A stretch of 64,000 nucleotides of DNA from Weeksellaceae bacterium (GTDB taxonomy: Bacteria > Bacteroidota > Bacteroidia > Flavobacteriales > Weeksellaceae), in contig JAIBEX010000022.1 in assembly GCA_019459455.1 (NCBI GenBank), positions 124,001-188,000 of the forward strand, written 5' to 3'. A program made the translations under genes and the position numbers. The notes under the pieces are model-generated. The model worked only from the letters and a program-made list of their open reading frames with translations, searched no databases and was not told where the DNA came from. This document shows, in pieces, positions 1 to 8,238 of the stretch (the first letter of the stretch is position 1; each line of letters begins with the position of its first letter).

Positions 1-131
1 GCAAAAGGAAGCTGTGGAGTTTCTGGAAGTATCTGGCATGATGCGCTGGCAAATATTTCAAAAAACCACTAAACTGCGAAAGGTTCGGGGGGTTGTAAAA
101 CATGGAATTGATTATACTTCGGGGCAGTTTC
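1..131. other. Left-edge stretch, possibly the 3' end of a gene
   Basis: Two plus-strand frames could be the tail of a gene entering from the left: one stops at about 72, the other stays open to 205 and overlaps the reductase gene tail by about 70 bases. Too little is present to choose, and neither fragment is recognised. Confidence 0.2.
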
Positions 132-710
132 TCACCCTGACGGTGCGGGTGAATTCGGATTATAGTGTAACAGGACTGCTCCGGATTCAAATGTTTTTGA
201 ATTAATGAGCCTGAAGGCGGCCCGCTCATGTAAACCTTCAAATAAGAGCAACCCTTTACCGGCGATTACAGGATAGACACAAAGCTGGAATTCATCAATA
301 AGATGAAGGTTCAGTAACTGTACAATCAGGCTACGGCTTCCGATTAAAATGTCCCTGCCCGGCTCCTGCTTTAACGCCAGAACAGTTTCGTGCAGCGTTT
401 GCTTTGCGAGTCTGGCACTCTCCCAACCGAGAACCGTTGAATCTTCATTTTTAAGTGTATTGGAGAACACCGTTTTGGGTATACGGTCTATCGCGAGGGC
501 AAATTCATCCATCGTTCTTTCGCCGGAAGGATTCTCCAGCACCGATTGCCAGAATTTCATAAGTTCATAGGTGGTCCGACCGTACAGAATTTCCCCTCCA
601 TCATTCAGAAGATTGGTATAATGGGCATGAATTTCCGAATCAGGCAGACCGGCGGTGTGGTCGCAAACCCCGTCGATGGTCATGTTGAAGGCGGCGATAA
701 TCTTTCTCAT
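132..710 (-). CDS. Dihydrofolate reductase / RibD C-terminal fold protein
   Basis: A 192-residue soluble protein of the RibD C-terminal (DHFR-like) family, which groups NAD(P)H-dependent reductases of pterins, pyrimidines and uncharacterised substrates. The start MRKIIAAFNMTIDG is the usual first strand with the D-G pair, ILYGRTTYELM around residues 40-50 is the second motif, and GRDILIGSRSLIVQLL near 117-132 is the nucleotide-binding glycine strand, followed by LIDEFQLCVYPVIAGKG. Length is normal. It stands alone, first of a series of minus-strand genes. The family is clear; the substrate is not, and a role in folate or riboflavin metabolism should not be assumed. Confidence 0.85.
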   Translation of the reverse strand: MRKIIAAFNMTIDGVCDHTAGLPDSEIHAHYTNLLNDGGEILYGRTTYELMKFWQSVLENPSGERTMDEFALAIDRIPKTVFSNTLKNEDSTVLGWESARLAKQTLHETVLALKQEPGRDILIGSRSLIVQLLNLHLIDEFQLCVYPVIAGKGLLLFEGLHERAAFRLINSKTFESGAVLLHYNPNSPAPSG

Positions 711-772
711 ATACCTGATTTTTTGTAGGGCTATAGTAACCTACCGGATGAAATTTGAAAAAACTGCTTCGT

Positions 773-1266
773 TTACACTTGTGCACTCATGGAGAGGTAA
801 TAGTTTGCACAGAGGAGCGAATTCATCAACAGGATATTTTTATTGACATTAGTACCAAAGACGTCGGTGGTTGTTATCTGAAATTCATAGTTCATTTGCC
901 TCCATTTTATCTGGGGCTTCATCATGAGTAGTTCAGTCCCCTCATGATCGGTGAGGACAAATGATTCTCTGAAAAAACTCTTGTGCCGGAAAATATAGTC
1001 TTTCGCAATCCCCTTGAAATGGCTTCTTACGACGATATTACCGTTCCAGTTCATGTTGAATTTCAACAGGACCTGTTCACCGTCTTTCAGTTCAATGGTG
1101 GTTCCCCAAAACCCTTTCGGCTCAACCAGGTAGGTTTTTAATCGCCAATGTTCAATACCGCTTTAAACTTCAGCCAGTTTTTGTAGGAAATTTTCCCGAT
1201 TACTTTCTCCTCTTTTGTAACTTCAAAAGATAGATGGGAGTTTGATTTTGCCTGATATTCTGCCAT
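773..1266 (-). pseudogene. Hypothetical protein gene broken by a frameshift
   Basis: Reading from ATG at 1266, about 42 codons run to ...LKFKAVLNIGD and then stop at a TAA at an A5 run (T5 on the plus strand at 1135-1139). The neighbouring frame continues as TYLVEPKGFWGTTIELKDG and on to 773 with uniform character. One added base at the run would give an intact protein of about 162 residues. The product is soluble, with alternating strands (FVLTDHEGTELLMMKPQIKW) that faintly recall LURP-one/scramblase-type folds; that likeness is a guess. Either the gene is decayed or the run carries a sequencing error. No function is assigned. Confidence 0.6.
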
Positions 1267-1362
1267 GGGTGTGGGTTTTAATCCATTTTCCAGTTACTGA
1301 TATTGCTGGTTTTTACAAGGAGCTCGCCGAAGATATAGGGTTATAAGCGGGACAGAACGAAG

Positions 1363-1812
1363 TTACGAAAAATGTAATTTAAAGGTATCCAATCGAAAAG
1401 GTTGGTCTCCTGTGTGCCGATACCAAAAACAATTTGGATTTGTTAAGCACAATTTTTCAATGATAACTACAAAAACAATTCCCGCCACATAGGCCACTAA
1501 ATCTTCCCAGGCGAATGAATTTCCAAGTACCGCTTTTGCAATTCCCGAATCCTGCAAACCCAGCTTTCCGATCAGATTAAAATACTGGGTTATTTCAACA
1601 CAAAAGGAAAAACACAACACCGAGACTGCGGTAAACCAAACCGAAAGGTTCAGAAATGATTTTACGAAACAGTAAATCAGGATTACCACTAAAAAATCAC
1701 CCACATAAGGCCTTACAAAGCGGTCATGTACAAAAAGCGCAATAACAATCTCTGTAAGTAAAAGCAAAACAGTGAGCGCGAAATAACTTTTGTTGAATTT
1801 AAGCCTCTGCAT
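1363..1812 (-). CDS. DUF2809 family membrane protein
   Basis: A 149-residue integral membrane protein. Hydrophobic segments lie at about residues 9-27, 38-53, 55-76 and 100-122. The stretch ALFVHDRFVRPYVGDFLVV, followed by a TM with FCVEITQYF, is the signature I associate with DUF2809, a short family related in outline to VanZ. The ATG at 1812 is the natural start. No enzymatic residues are recognised and the role is unknown. It is a single gene, with no operon partner closer than 60 bases. Confidence 0.75.
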   Translation of the reverse strand: MQRLKFNKSYFALTVLLLLTEIVIALFVHDRFVRPYVGDFLVVILIYCFVKSFLNLSVWFTAVSVLCFSFCVEITQYFNLIGKLGLQDSGIAKAVLGNSFAWEDLVAYVAGIVFVVIIEKLCLTNPNCFWYRHTGDQPFRLDTFKLHFS

Positions 1813-1874
1813 TTAAGAAAAATAGTAGAATGGATGTTTTGAAAATCGTGAAAGCAATTTTTAATATGTTGCGG

Positions 1875-2300
1875 TTATTGGCTCTTCTCCAGCCCATCCT
1901 CTATGGCTGCTTTCAGCACTTCAAGGTCTATGTCGTCCAGTTTTCTGAATTTTATGCAGTAGCCGGTTACGCTGGCTTTACCTATTTTTCCTCCATATGT
2001 TTGGGGTAAATGGTTTTTGTCAGCGATTCCAAGGATGTAGATCGAGATGCCGGTGGTGTTTGCACTCATCCCAATCTGATAAAAATCCTTCGTTGTTCCG
2101 TCGGCGTATGCTATGTTTCGAAGTCCATAGCCAATGTTGGGATTGGAGACTGTTTTATTCTCGCTGTTCTTGCCATCCAGGAACCACAATTGAGTTCCGG
2201 GCATCATTTCCTGAATCACCAAGTGCAGCTCGTGCATGTCGCTGCTCTTTTGTTCCGGCTGACTGGCAATATACTCCGTGATTTGTTCCTGAACGTTCAT
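1875..2300 (-). CDS. DUF1801 family protein
   Basis: A 141-residue soluble protein with the DUF1801 pattern: an N-terminal helix (MNVQEQITEYIASQPEQ) followed by HELHLVIQEMMPGTQLWFLDG, a central GYG, and a C-terminal CIKFRKLDDIDLEVLKAAI. The family has an alpha/beta fold (YdhG-like) and no settled biochemical function. Length is usual for the family. There is no signal peptide or membrane segment. Neighbours are unrelated single genes, so context adds nothing. Confidence 0.75.
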   Translation of the reverse strand: MNVQEQITEYIASQPEQKSSDMHELHLVIQEMMPGTQLWFLDGKNSENKTVSNPNIGYGLRNIAYADGTTKDFYQIGMSANTTGISIYILGIADKNHLPQTYGGKIGKASVTGYCIKFRKLDDIDLEVLKAAIEDGLEKSQ

Positions 2301-2501
2301 TTTTACCTGTATTTTAATGAAGTAAACTTAACAAAAAAATAGAGTAACATCAATTGCTTGGGACAGGAGTATTTCCTTTCTGATTTCAGGATGAAGCCTC
2401 AACGTCTAAAATCTTCAACGCTCCTGGGTAATGCTTCCCTTGAAAATTTTAAAACAGATAAAACTTTATTGTCAGACTCAACTTAGAAAGATGACCTGGA
2501 C

Positions 2502-3182
2502 TCAATTATTTTCATTTTCATCTTCCTTTGGCAACAGACAGTCGCCTTCAAATTCTGGCGCTAAGATTTCTACTTTATTTAACCAGTATTCCGAAGTTGT
2601 AATGGTAAAGTCAGTGGAATCTTTTTCATTTAATTTCCACAATACTGCTTCTGCTTCCCCGAATTCCTGCTCTGTGCTCATCTGTTCGGTAAATAATCTT
2701 TTAATGAGATTGCTGTCTGAGAGTCCGTTATTAAACGATTTTAATACAATTTCTTTCGTAATTTCTCCGTCGTAGCCATCCCGGGAAACCAATGAAAAAT
2801 CTACAACTGTAGCTTTTGCATTGGGAAATTTCCCGTTGTATGCCTTATACAACACCTGGTTGATGTTGAATAAGTCATAATGCAGATCAATTTCCGGATA
2901 CTCTTCACAAACTTTGTCAAGCAACATATCATTGGAAATCTGAGCTATTTGACCTTCATTCAGCCTTTCAGAAAGTTTATAGGTTAAAACGGTCGCTGCC
3001 GCTTCATTAGGTTCAAAATCGGTAATCGCCATATGCAGCATTTCGACTAAATTTTCCGGTTTTACCGTGTTGGCATCCGGAAAATCAAACCGTTCCAGTA
3101 GGTTGATAAAATCCTGATTCTGCCAATAGTCCGTAATCTCTTCGACCGTTGTAATGCTCTTTATCGTAATGTTGAATTTCAT
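2502..3182 (-). CDS. Hypothetical protein, acidic, 226 residues
   Basis: Not recognised. It is a soluble, strongly acidic protein ending in an Asp/Glu/Asn tail (PKEDENENN), with no signal peptide, membrane segment or cysteine cluster typical of an enzyme. The N-terminal half is helical and the C-terminal third has strand-like repeats. The ATG at 3182 follows an AT-rich leader. It lies beside the repeat-bearing spacers at 3183-4562, which suggests a variable locus. Confidence 0.6.
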   Translation of the reverse strand: MKFNITIKSITTVEEITDYWQNQDFINLLERFDFPDANTVKPENLVEMLHMAITDFEPNEAAATVLTYKLSERLNEGQIAQISNDMLLDKVCEEYPEIDLHYDLFNINQVLYKAYNGKFPNAKATVVDFSLVSRDGYDGEITKEIVLKSFNNGLSDSNLIKRLFTEQMSTEQEFGEAEAVLWKLNEKDSTDFTITTSEYWLNKVEILAPEFEGDCLLPKEDENENN

Positions 3183-3425
3183 TTTTATATTTTACTTTAC
3201 CTACTCATAAAGCTTTTCGGTGGGCGCTCCTTTTAAATGGATGGTCATTTTGTTTGTTTTAAGTTGTCCGGTCCTGCGAGGAGCTGAATGCTGCGATAAC
3301 CCTGCCAAAGGTCGATTTTTCCGAATAGTTTTGCGGCCGTGTAAAGTATCAGCCTACACACATGTACTTTGTAAATCACTAAAATTAACCCGAAGCGATA
3401 ACGCAGCAATTGTACACGAGCGCTG
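3183..3425. other. Non-coding spacer with inverted-repeat motifs
   Basis: 243 bases between two hypothetical minus-strand genes. It carries GCTGTTAGC at 3422-3430, overlapping the stop codon of the upstream gene, and two copies of TTATCGC-type words on the minus strand (GCGTTATCGCTTCGG and GGGTTATCGCAGC). Similar words occur between small accessory genes of many Bacteroidetes. The short frames here look accidental. Confidence 0.35.
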
Positions 3426-3962
3426 TTAGCGAAAGTTCCTGTATGAATCAATTTTTCGCCTGTTGTAAAAGTAGTGGAAGGGCGATCTTAAATTATGACG
3501 ACCCAATGTAACTTGATTTATCCAAATTTCTTTTTGATGAAAAATCAGTGTGATCCTTTTGCCCCAACTAAATAAGCCACTGCTACGGTGTAATATTATA
3601 AAATTGTCTGTGCGTTGCTCTACTTTTAGTTTAAAATTATTTTGCAATGATTGAATTAGTTTCTCCTTTTCCATTTCTTCAAAAGTACCAATACATCGCA
3701 GATCGTTTAATTTATAAAATATATGGAGGGCGAAAAAGCACGGTATCAAGAAAATAAAGACAAATATCAGGCGACCATTGGTTTGATTTTCGGGATTGAA
3801 AAGAGAATAAATCAGGCCCATCGGCAAAATCAGGTAGATGAATAACTCTTCGCCGTATGATAATTTTGACCAAAAACCTTTTGCAACAATTGCCTTCTTC
3901 TGTACTTCGATGAATATCAATTTCCATAAGGTCTTCTGAATCTTTTCCCAACGGTTTCGCAT
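3426..3962 (-). CDS. Hypothetical membrane protein, 178 residues
   Basis: Not recognised. After a basic, aromatic N-terminus (MRNRWEKIQKTLWKL) there are two adjacent hydrophobic segments, about residues 42-60 (FIYLILPMGLIYSLF) and 68-86 (LIFVFIFLIPCFFAL). A cytosolic C-terminal half follows, with a strand-rich piece (FKLKVEQRTDNFIILHRSSG) resembling small PH-like or membrane-anchored adaptor proteins. The stop codon lies in the GCTAACAGC element, and the start codon overlaps one arm of the inverted repeat at 3958-4081. The gene thus fills the space between two spacer elements, as a cassette would. Confidence 0.55.
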   Translation of the reverse strand: MRNRWEKIQKTLWKLIFIEVQKKAIVAKGFWSKLSYGEELFIYLILPMGLIYSLFNPENQTNGRLIFVFIFLIPCFFALHIFYKLNDLRCIGTFEEMEKEKLIQSLQNNFKLKVEQRTDNFIILHRSSGLFSWGKRITLIFHQKEIWINQVTLGRHNLRSPFHYFYNRRKIDSYRNFR

Positions 3963-4081
3963 AACGGATAGTGCCGCCCGGTTTGCTTAAAGCTAATTAA
4001 AGAATAAAATTTTGAATTACCTGAGTAGTTTCTGAAAAGGGAAGAAGAAGGCATTTTCGTTATGCAGTGTTATGTGCTGCC
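3958..4081. repeat. Inverted-repeat spacer element
   Basis: CGCATAACG at 3958-3966 and CGTTATGCA at 4058-4066 are complementary over 8 of 9 bases, and TGCCGCC (3972-3978) and TGCTGCC (4075-4081) form a direct pair just beside them. The unit fills the spacer between two small genes. It resembles recombination or cassette spacers in outline, but no integrase is present. Confidence 0.4.
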
Positions 4082-4102
4082 ATTTTCTGAATTATTCCGC
4101 AT

Positions 4103-4372
4103 TTATTTTGAAGATTTCCATCTGTCGAAACGCTTCATTCCTCTCGTAAACAACCAAGAAAAAAATCTTGAATGTCCGCCTTCCATCATCTTATGTTTAC
4201 AATATTCCTGAAATTCTAAGACGTTATTGCCTTTATAAATAAATTCGCCATTTTCGTAGCAATAGGAACAATACTTTTTACTAATGCTTTTGTCTGCATT
4301 TGTTCCCCCTCCTTTTTCGTCTCTTTTTAGTGGCATTCCACAAGACTGACAGTTTTTAAATTCTTTATCCAT
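4103..4372 (-). CDS. Putative zinc ribbon domain protein
   Basis: An 89-residue protein. The frame is open further upstream to 4660, but that extension is proline- and serine-rich and overlaps the next gene. ATG at 4372 (MDKEFKNCQSCGMPL) is the sensible start. The N-terminus has CQSCGMPL and, after a linker, KKYCSYCYENGEF, giving the CxxC...CxxC pair of the zf-ribbon_2 family. The C-terminal half is basic and aromatic (HSRFFSWLFTRGMKRFDRWK). Proteins of this family often occur as small stand-alone genes of unknown role. Spacers with repeats flank it on both sides. Confidence 0.75.
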   Translation of the reverse strand: MDKEFKNCQSCGMPLKRDEKGGGTNADKSISKKYCSYCYENGEFIYKGNNVLEFQEYCKHKMMEGGHSRFFSWLFTRGMKRFDRWKSSK

Positions 4373-4562
4373 TTTGAATGACTTTAGTTTTGATAAGTGT
4401 TCGTGTAGAGATGCACTCAATGACCGTCCGGCTTTGTCGTCCGCAAGGAGCTTTTTGGCTCCGCCTCCGGAATGCGTCAAAGGCGGCAGTTGAGAGAACG
4501 TCGTGCGACTGCAACAGGTGGGATTTCGCCCGGGAATGGGGGCTGATCTGCCGGATTTATTA
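4373..4562. other. Non-coding, GC-richer spacer
   Basis: 190 bases without a convincing gene. It contains a short hairpin GGAGC/GCTCC at 4447-4462 and GTCCGGCTTTGTCG near 4426-4440. It is more GC-rich than the coding sequence on either side. The hairpin has no T-tract on either strand, so it is not a good terminator. Confidence 0.3.
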
Positions 4563-4976
4563 TTATTCAGAAACTTTCGGGAAGGTCTTACCCGGGGTGC
4601 GTCCGGCTTCCAGAATGGGAAGATTGGCTTCCGTAGGAATGTAGATAACGGTTTTATCATTCAGATGATTTTGCTGCCGCACCCACAGATACTGGATGTA
4701 TTTCTCGGAGAGCGCGCCGTTTTCAATCTTAATTGCAGCTGCTGCGCCACGGGCACGTTCCACTTCGGCCATGGCATTCAGTTTTTCGGCTTCCAGGTTG
4801 GCTTTAGCTTCCTCAATCTTAATTCTGCGGTTCTGTTCAGCTTTCGCAAATTCCGCCTTTCCTTCCATCTCCTGCGACCAAACCCTGTACGTTGGATACC
4901 CATAGAGCATGGCCACCAAAAAAATAATTCCTATTACCGTAATTACCAGTATGCCGGTTACTGTTAAATTTTTCAT
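4563..4976 (-). CDS. Membrane-anchored coiled-coil protein (SPFH-like tail)
   Basis: 137 residues. One N-terminal TM (about residues 5-25, GILVITVIGIIFLVAML) is followed by a long helix rich in Ala, Glu and Lys (AEQNRRIKIEEAKANLEAEKLNAMAEVERAR, about 45-75). The end, KYIQYLWVRQQNHLNDKTVIYIPTEANLPILEAGR, resembles the C-terminal end of band-7/SPFH proteins (WV...NDKTVIYIPTE). The SPFH beta domain itself is missing, so this is either a small dedicated relative or a truncated one. The intact start and TM favour a real gene. Confidence 0.6.
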   Translation of the reverse strand: MKNLTVTGILVITVIGIIFLVAMLYGYPTYRVWSQEMEGKAEFAKAEQNRRIKIEEAKANLEAEKLNAMAEVERARGAAAAIKIENGALSEKYIQYLWVRQQNHLNDKTVIYIPTEANLPILEAGRTPGKTFPKVSE

Positions 4977-5047
4977 AGTTCCAGTTTAAAAGTTTCCGTT
5001 AAGATAAAATAAATTATTCACATGCAGCCCGGGTGTGTTCAGCCACC

Positions 5048-5941
5048 TCAATTTTTACCGTCACGCTGCAGCTTGTCGTAAATGCTGTGAATCAGACCGT
5101 CAGCCACTGATATTTTCGGCACGAAGATCTTCGTAATCTCGGACCAGAGCATCACGTTATTGAAGATTTCAAGGGCGGGAACGAGCACATCGGCGCGGTC
5201 CTCCCGCATTCCGAACTTCGTCATTCTTTCTGCCACGGTAAGGTCGTTCATTTCTTTGTAATATTTTTTCAGGTAAGCGGTACTCATCGGTTTGCCGTCC
5301 TTGGTTTTGCTCATGGAAAATATCTTGTTGATGTTACCGCCGGATCCAATGGCCACCACCTGTTTCTTGCTGTTGATGTTTTTCCGGATCTCCTCCTTCA
5401 GCTCTTTCCAGTGGTCTTCGGTCACCAGGCCGTTCAGCAGGCGTATGGTCCCGATGTTGAAGGAATGTTCATACTTCATCTTTCCGTTTTCGTAGAAGGT
5501 GAGTTCCGTGGAACCGCCGCCCACATCGATGTACAGATAGGCAAACTCCTTGTCCAGGCCTTCGGCAACATGGTTTTCATAGATCAAAGTGGCTTCCTCA
5601 TCTCCTGAAATGATTTCAATCCGGATTCCCGAAGTTTCCTTCACTGCGGAAATGATTTCGGCCCCGTTTTTCGCGTCCCGCATGGCACTGGTGGCACACG
5701 CACGGTAATGCTGCACTTTGTAAATCTTCATCAGGTCGCTGAAGACCCGCATCGAATCGATGACCATTTGCTCACGCTCCGCACCGATTTCCCCTTTTGC
5801 GAAAACATCCATTCCCAATCGCAGAGGGATGCGCAAAAGGTTCAGTTTCGTGAATTCGGGTTTGCCTTTCGTAGGTTCGGTGACCTCATTTATTAAAAGT
5901 CTGGCCGCATTACTGCCGATATCGATGGCTGCGATTCTCAT
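5048..5941 (-). CDS. ppx: Ppx/GppA phosphatase (exopolyphosphatase)
   Basis: 297 residues of the ASKHA-fold Ppx/GppA family, which hydrolyses terminal phosphate from polyphosphate or converts pppGpp to ppGpp. The phosphate-1 loop is AAIDIGSNAARLLI near the N-terminus; ACATSAMRDAKNG (about 86-98) and LYIDVGGGSTEL (about 145-156) are the next two motifs, and IGSGGNINKI near 200 the adenosine-type loop. It is the short form without the C-terminal HD domain, as usual in Bacteroidetes. It lies 48 bases downstream of ppk1 on the same strand, so synthesis and breakdown of polyphosphate are probably co-transcribed. Confidence 0.9.
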   Translation of the reverse strand: MRIAAIDIGSNAARLLINEVTEPTKGKPEFTKLNLLRIPLRLGMDVFAKGEIGAEREQMVIDSMRVFSDLMKIYKVQHYRACATSAMRDAKNGAEIISAVKETSGIRIEIISGDEEATLIYENHVAEGLDKEFAYLYIDVGGGSTELTFYENGKMKYEHSFNIGTIRLLNGLVTEDHWKELKEEIRKNINSKKQVVAIGSGGNINKIFSMSKTKDGKPMSTAYLKKYYKEMNDLTVAERMTKFGMREDRADVLVPALEIFNNVMLWSEITKIFVPKISVADGLIHSIYDKLQRDGKN

Positions 5942-5989
5942 TCTTGTGATTATTTGAGATTAAAAATACTTAAAAATTTGCCCTGGCAA

Positions 5990-8053
5990 TTACTCTGTTT
6001 TCTTTTTCAGGTACCTGTAGGTTTCGGTCTGGGAACGGATTTCATTTTTATCATGTTGCACATATTCGTTCCGCATGTTCTTATCCAGGATTCTGGCCTT
6101 TACATTATCACTCAGCTGGATCTCCAACAGATCCTTCAGCTCTTTCTTCAGCGTTTTCTGGTTAATCTTTACGGCAGCTTCTATGCGGTAATCCAGATTA
6201 CGTGTCATCCAGTCGGCAGATGAAATGTAGATGTCCTCGGCACCTCTGTTATAAAAATACATAACCCTGGCGTGCTCCAGGTATTCGTCAACAATGCTGA
6301 TGGCGTAAATCTTCTTTTTGAATTCTTTCTGGTTTACAGCACAGTAAATCCCGCGGATGATGAGTCGGATGGTTACTCCGGCTTTGGCCGCGTCGTAAAG
6401 CTTAAGGATGAGTGCCCTGTCGCTAAGGGAATTTGATTTTATGATCATTTCCGCTTTGCGGCCCGCTTTTGCTTCCTCAATCTCCCGGTCGATGTGGTGG
6501 ATGATTTTTTCACGCATGAACTCGGGACAAAGCAGGAGTTTCTTGCACGTTTTAAGCACCGGCTGAAAATCTTCCCCGGGTTTGCGCAACACATTGAATA
6601 CTTTGTTCATGTCGGCCATCACACCCCGGTCCGAAGTCATCAAAAGGTGGTCGCCATAAATCTTTGCCGTCTTTTCGTTGAAGTTACCGGTACTTACAAA
6701 TCCGTACTGCACCGTTTTGTTGTGCACCCTTTTTTTTATGACGCAAAGTTTTGCGTGTACCTTTTTGTTCGGGATTCCCACGAGCACGTTTACCCCTTCC
6801 TGTTCCAGGATTTCTTTCCATTTCAGGTTGGATTCCTCATCAAATCTGGCGCGGAGTTCCAGCATCACGGTCACCTCCTTTCCGTTTCTTACAGCATTTA
6901 TTAGGGCATTGATGATTTTGGAATTGTCTGCCAGGCGGTAGGCCGTGATCTGTATGGACTTTACATGTGGGTCCATTGCCGACTCCCGCAGCAAATCAAT
7001 CACCGGATTGTAGCTGTGGTAGGGAAAGGTAAGCAGGACATCGTGTTTCAGGATGACGTCCGTAACGCGCTGTTTTATAAATTGAGGATGATCAAATGCA
7101 GTCCGTTCCTCCGGTTTTCTGTAGGCCTTAAAGACATCGGGAAAATCCATGAAGTGGCGGAAATTGTGGATTTTACCACCCGGAATGATGCTGTCTTTTT
7201 TGGTCAGGTTCAGTTTTCTGATGAGAAACTCGAGCAGTGCCTTATCCATATTCTTATCAAAACTGAACCGGGTAGGCTTGCCTTTTCTCCTGGACTTGAT
7301 GCCTTTTTCAATTTTCTGCGCAAGGGTGGTCTTTATATCGTTATCCAAATCGAACTCCGCATCTTTGGTGACCTTGAAGCAGTGCGCCTCATATTCGTCA
7401 TACCCAAAGTAGGAGAAGATGTGCGGAAGGTTGAAGATGATGACGTCTTCCAACAACATGACATTTTTTTCATCCTTATCACTCCCAGGCAGCAGAACAA
7501 ACCTCCCGAGTACACGCGACGGGATTTCGATGATGGCAAACTTATTTTCATATTGCCATTCTTTTTTGCGCATGGCAATACCCAGATACAGCGATTTGTC
7601 CCGCAAATAAGGCATCGGCGTATTTTCATGAAGCAGGATTGGAATCACGTTGCTCTCCACCACTTCATCAAAATATTCGCGGACAAAGTTTTCCTGTTCG
7701 GGAGTCAGTTTCCGCGCGGTCCTGATGAAAACCTTCTGCGCTTCCATTTCGGCCTGAATTTTCCTCCAAGTCTTATCAAAGCCTGACTGCTGCTGGATCA
7801 CAATCTCATTGATCTGCTGCAGGATCTTGCTGGGCGGCTGATAGAAAGATTCTGTGATGAACTTATCTTTGAATTCCATGGCACGTTTGAGACCCGCCAC
7901 TCGAACGCGGAAAAATTCATCCAGATTGTTTGAAAAAATACCGAGAAACCGGATGCGCAAATGCAGCGGCACGTTTTCGTCCATTGCTTCCTGCAGGACC
8001 CTTTCGTTAAAGGCAAGCCACGTAACATCTCTCGGATTAAACTGATTCGGCAT
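5990..8053 (-). CDS. ppk1: Polyphosphate kinase 1
   Basis: 687 residues, full length for Ppk1, which reversibly polymerises the gamma phosphate of ATP into polyphosphate. The start MPNQFNPRDVTWLAFNERVLQEA is the typical N domain. The autophosphorylated histidine is His433 in KKVHAKLCVIKKR, followed by STGNFNEKTAKIYGDH. The second phospholipase-D-like half has EYLEHARVMYFYN and ISSADWMTRNLDYR. It is the first gene of a ppk1-ppx pair, with a TAnnTTTG-type box about 25 bases upstream on the minus strand. Confidence 0.95.
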   Translation of the reverse strand: MPNQFNPRDVTWLAFNERVLQEAMDENVPLHLRIRFLGIFSNNLDEFFRVRVAGLKRAMEFKDKFITESFYQPPSKILQQINEIVIQQQSGFDKTWRKIQAEMEAQKVFIRTARKLTPEQENFVREYFDEVVESNVIPILLHENTPMPYLRDKSLYLGIAMRKKEWQYENKFAIIEIPSRVLGRFVLLPGSDKDEKNVMLLEDVIIFNLPHIFSYFGYDEYEAHCFKVTKDAEFDLDNDIKTTLAQKIEKGIKSRRKGKPTRFSFDKNMDKALLEFLIRKLNLTKKDSIIPGGKIHNFRHFMDFPDVFKAYRKPEERTAFDHPQFIKQRVTDVILKHDVLLTFPYHSYNPVIDLLRESAMDPHVKSIQITAYRLADNSKIINALINAVRNGKEVTVMLELRARFDEESNLKWKEILEQEGVNVLVGIPNKKVHAKLCVIKKRVHNKTVQYGFVSTGNFNEKTAKIYGDHLLMTSDRGVMADMNKVFNVLRKPGEDFQPVLKTCKKLLLCPEFMREKIIHHIDREIEEAKAGRKAEMIIKSNSLSDRALILKLYDAAKAGVTIRLIIRGIYCAVNQKEFKKKIYAISIVDEYLEHARVMYFYNRGAEDIYISSADWMTRNLDYRIEAAVKINQKTLKKELKDLLEIQLSDNVKARILDKNMRNEYVQHDKNEIRSQTETYRYLKKKTE

Positions 8054-8077
8054 TTATATCCTCTTTTTTATTTTCTT

Positions 8078-8085
8078 CAAAAATA
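8078..8085 (-). promoter_or_regulatory. Probable -7 box of ppk1
   Basis: TATTTTTG on the minus strand, 24 bases before the ppk1 start. ATTG about 18 bases upstream is a weak -33 match. Confidence 0.4.
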
Positions 8086-8238
8086 AGGATTTTGGTCCGT
8101 TTTCAATGTTAAATCTAAGGTTTTGGTGCAATTTCCAAGTAATGCGGAGGATACTTGTGGCCGCATTTCTGAAATTGGAAAGCATTAATTTTTACTTCTG
8201 GATTTAATTAATAAATTTACCCTTCTCAAACTCATGAT

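Noticed and set aside
3245-3451. 68-residue minus-strand frame in the 3183-3425 spacer
   Set aside because: It lies within repeat-bearing spacer sequence, overlaps the next gene and has no protein-like pattern.
4373-4660. Upstream extension of the zinc ribbon frame
   Set aside because: It overlaps the SPFH-like gene, is low in protein character, and MDKEFKNCQSCG is the natural start.
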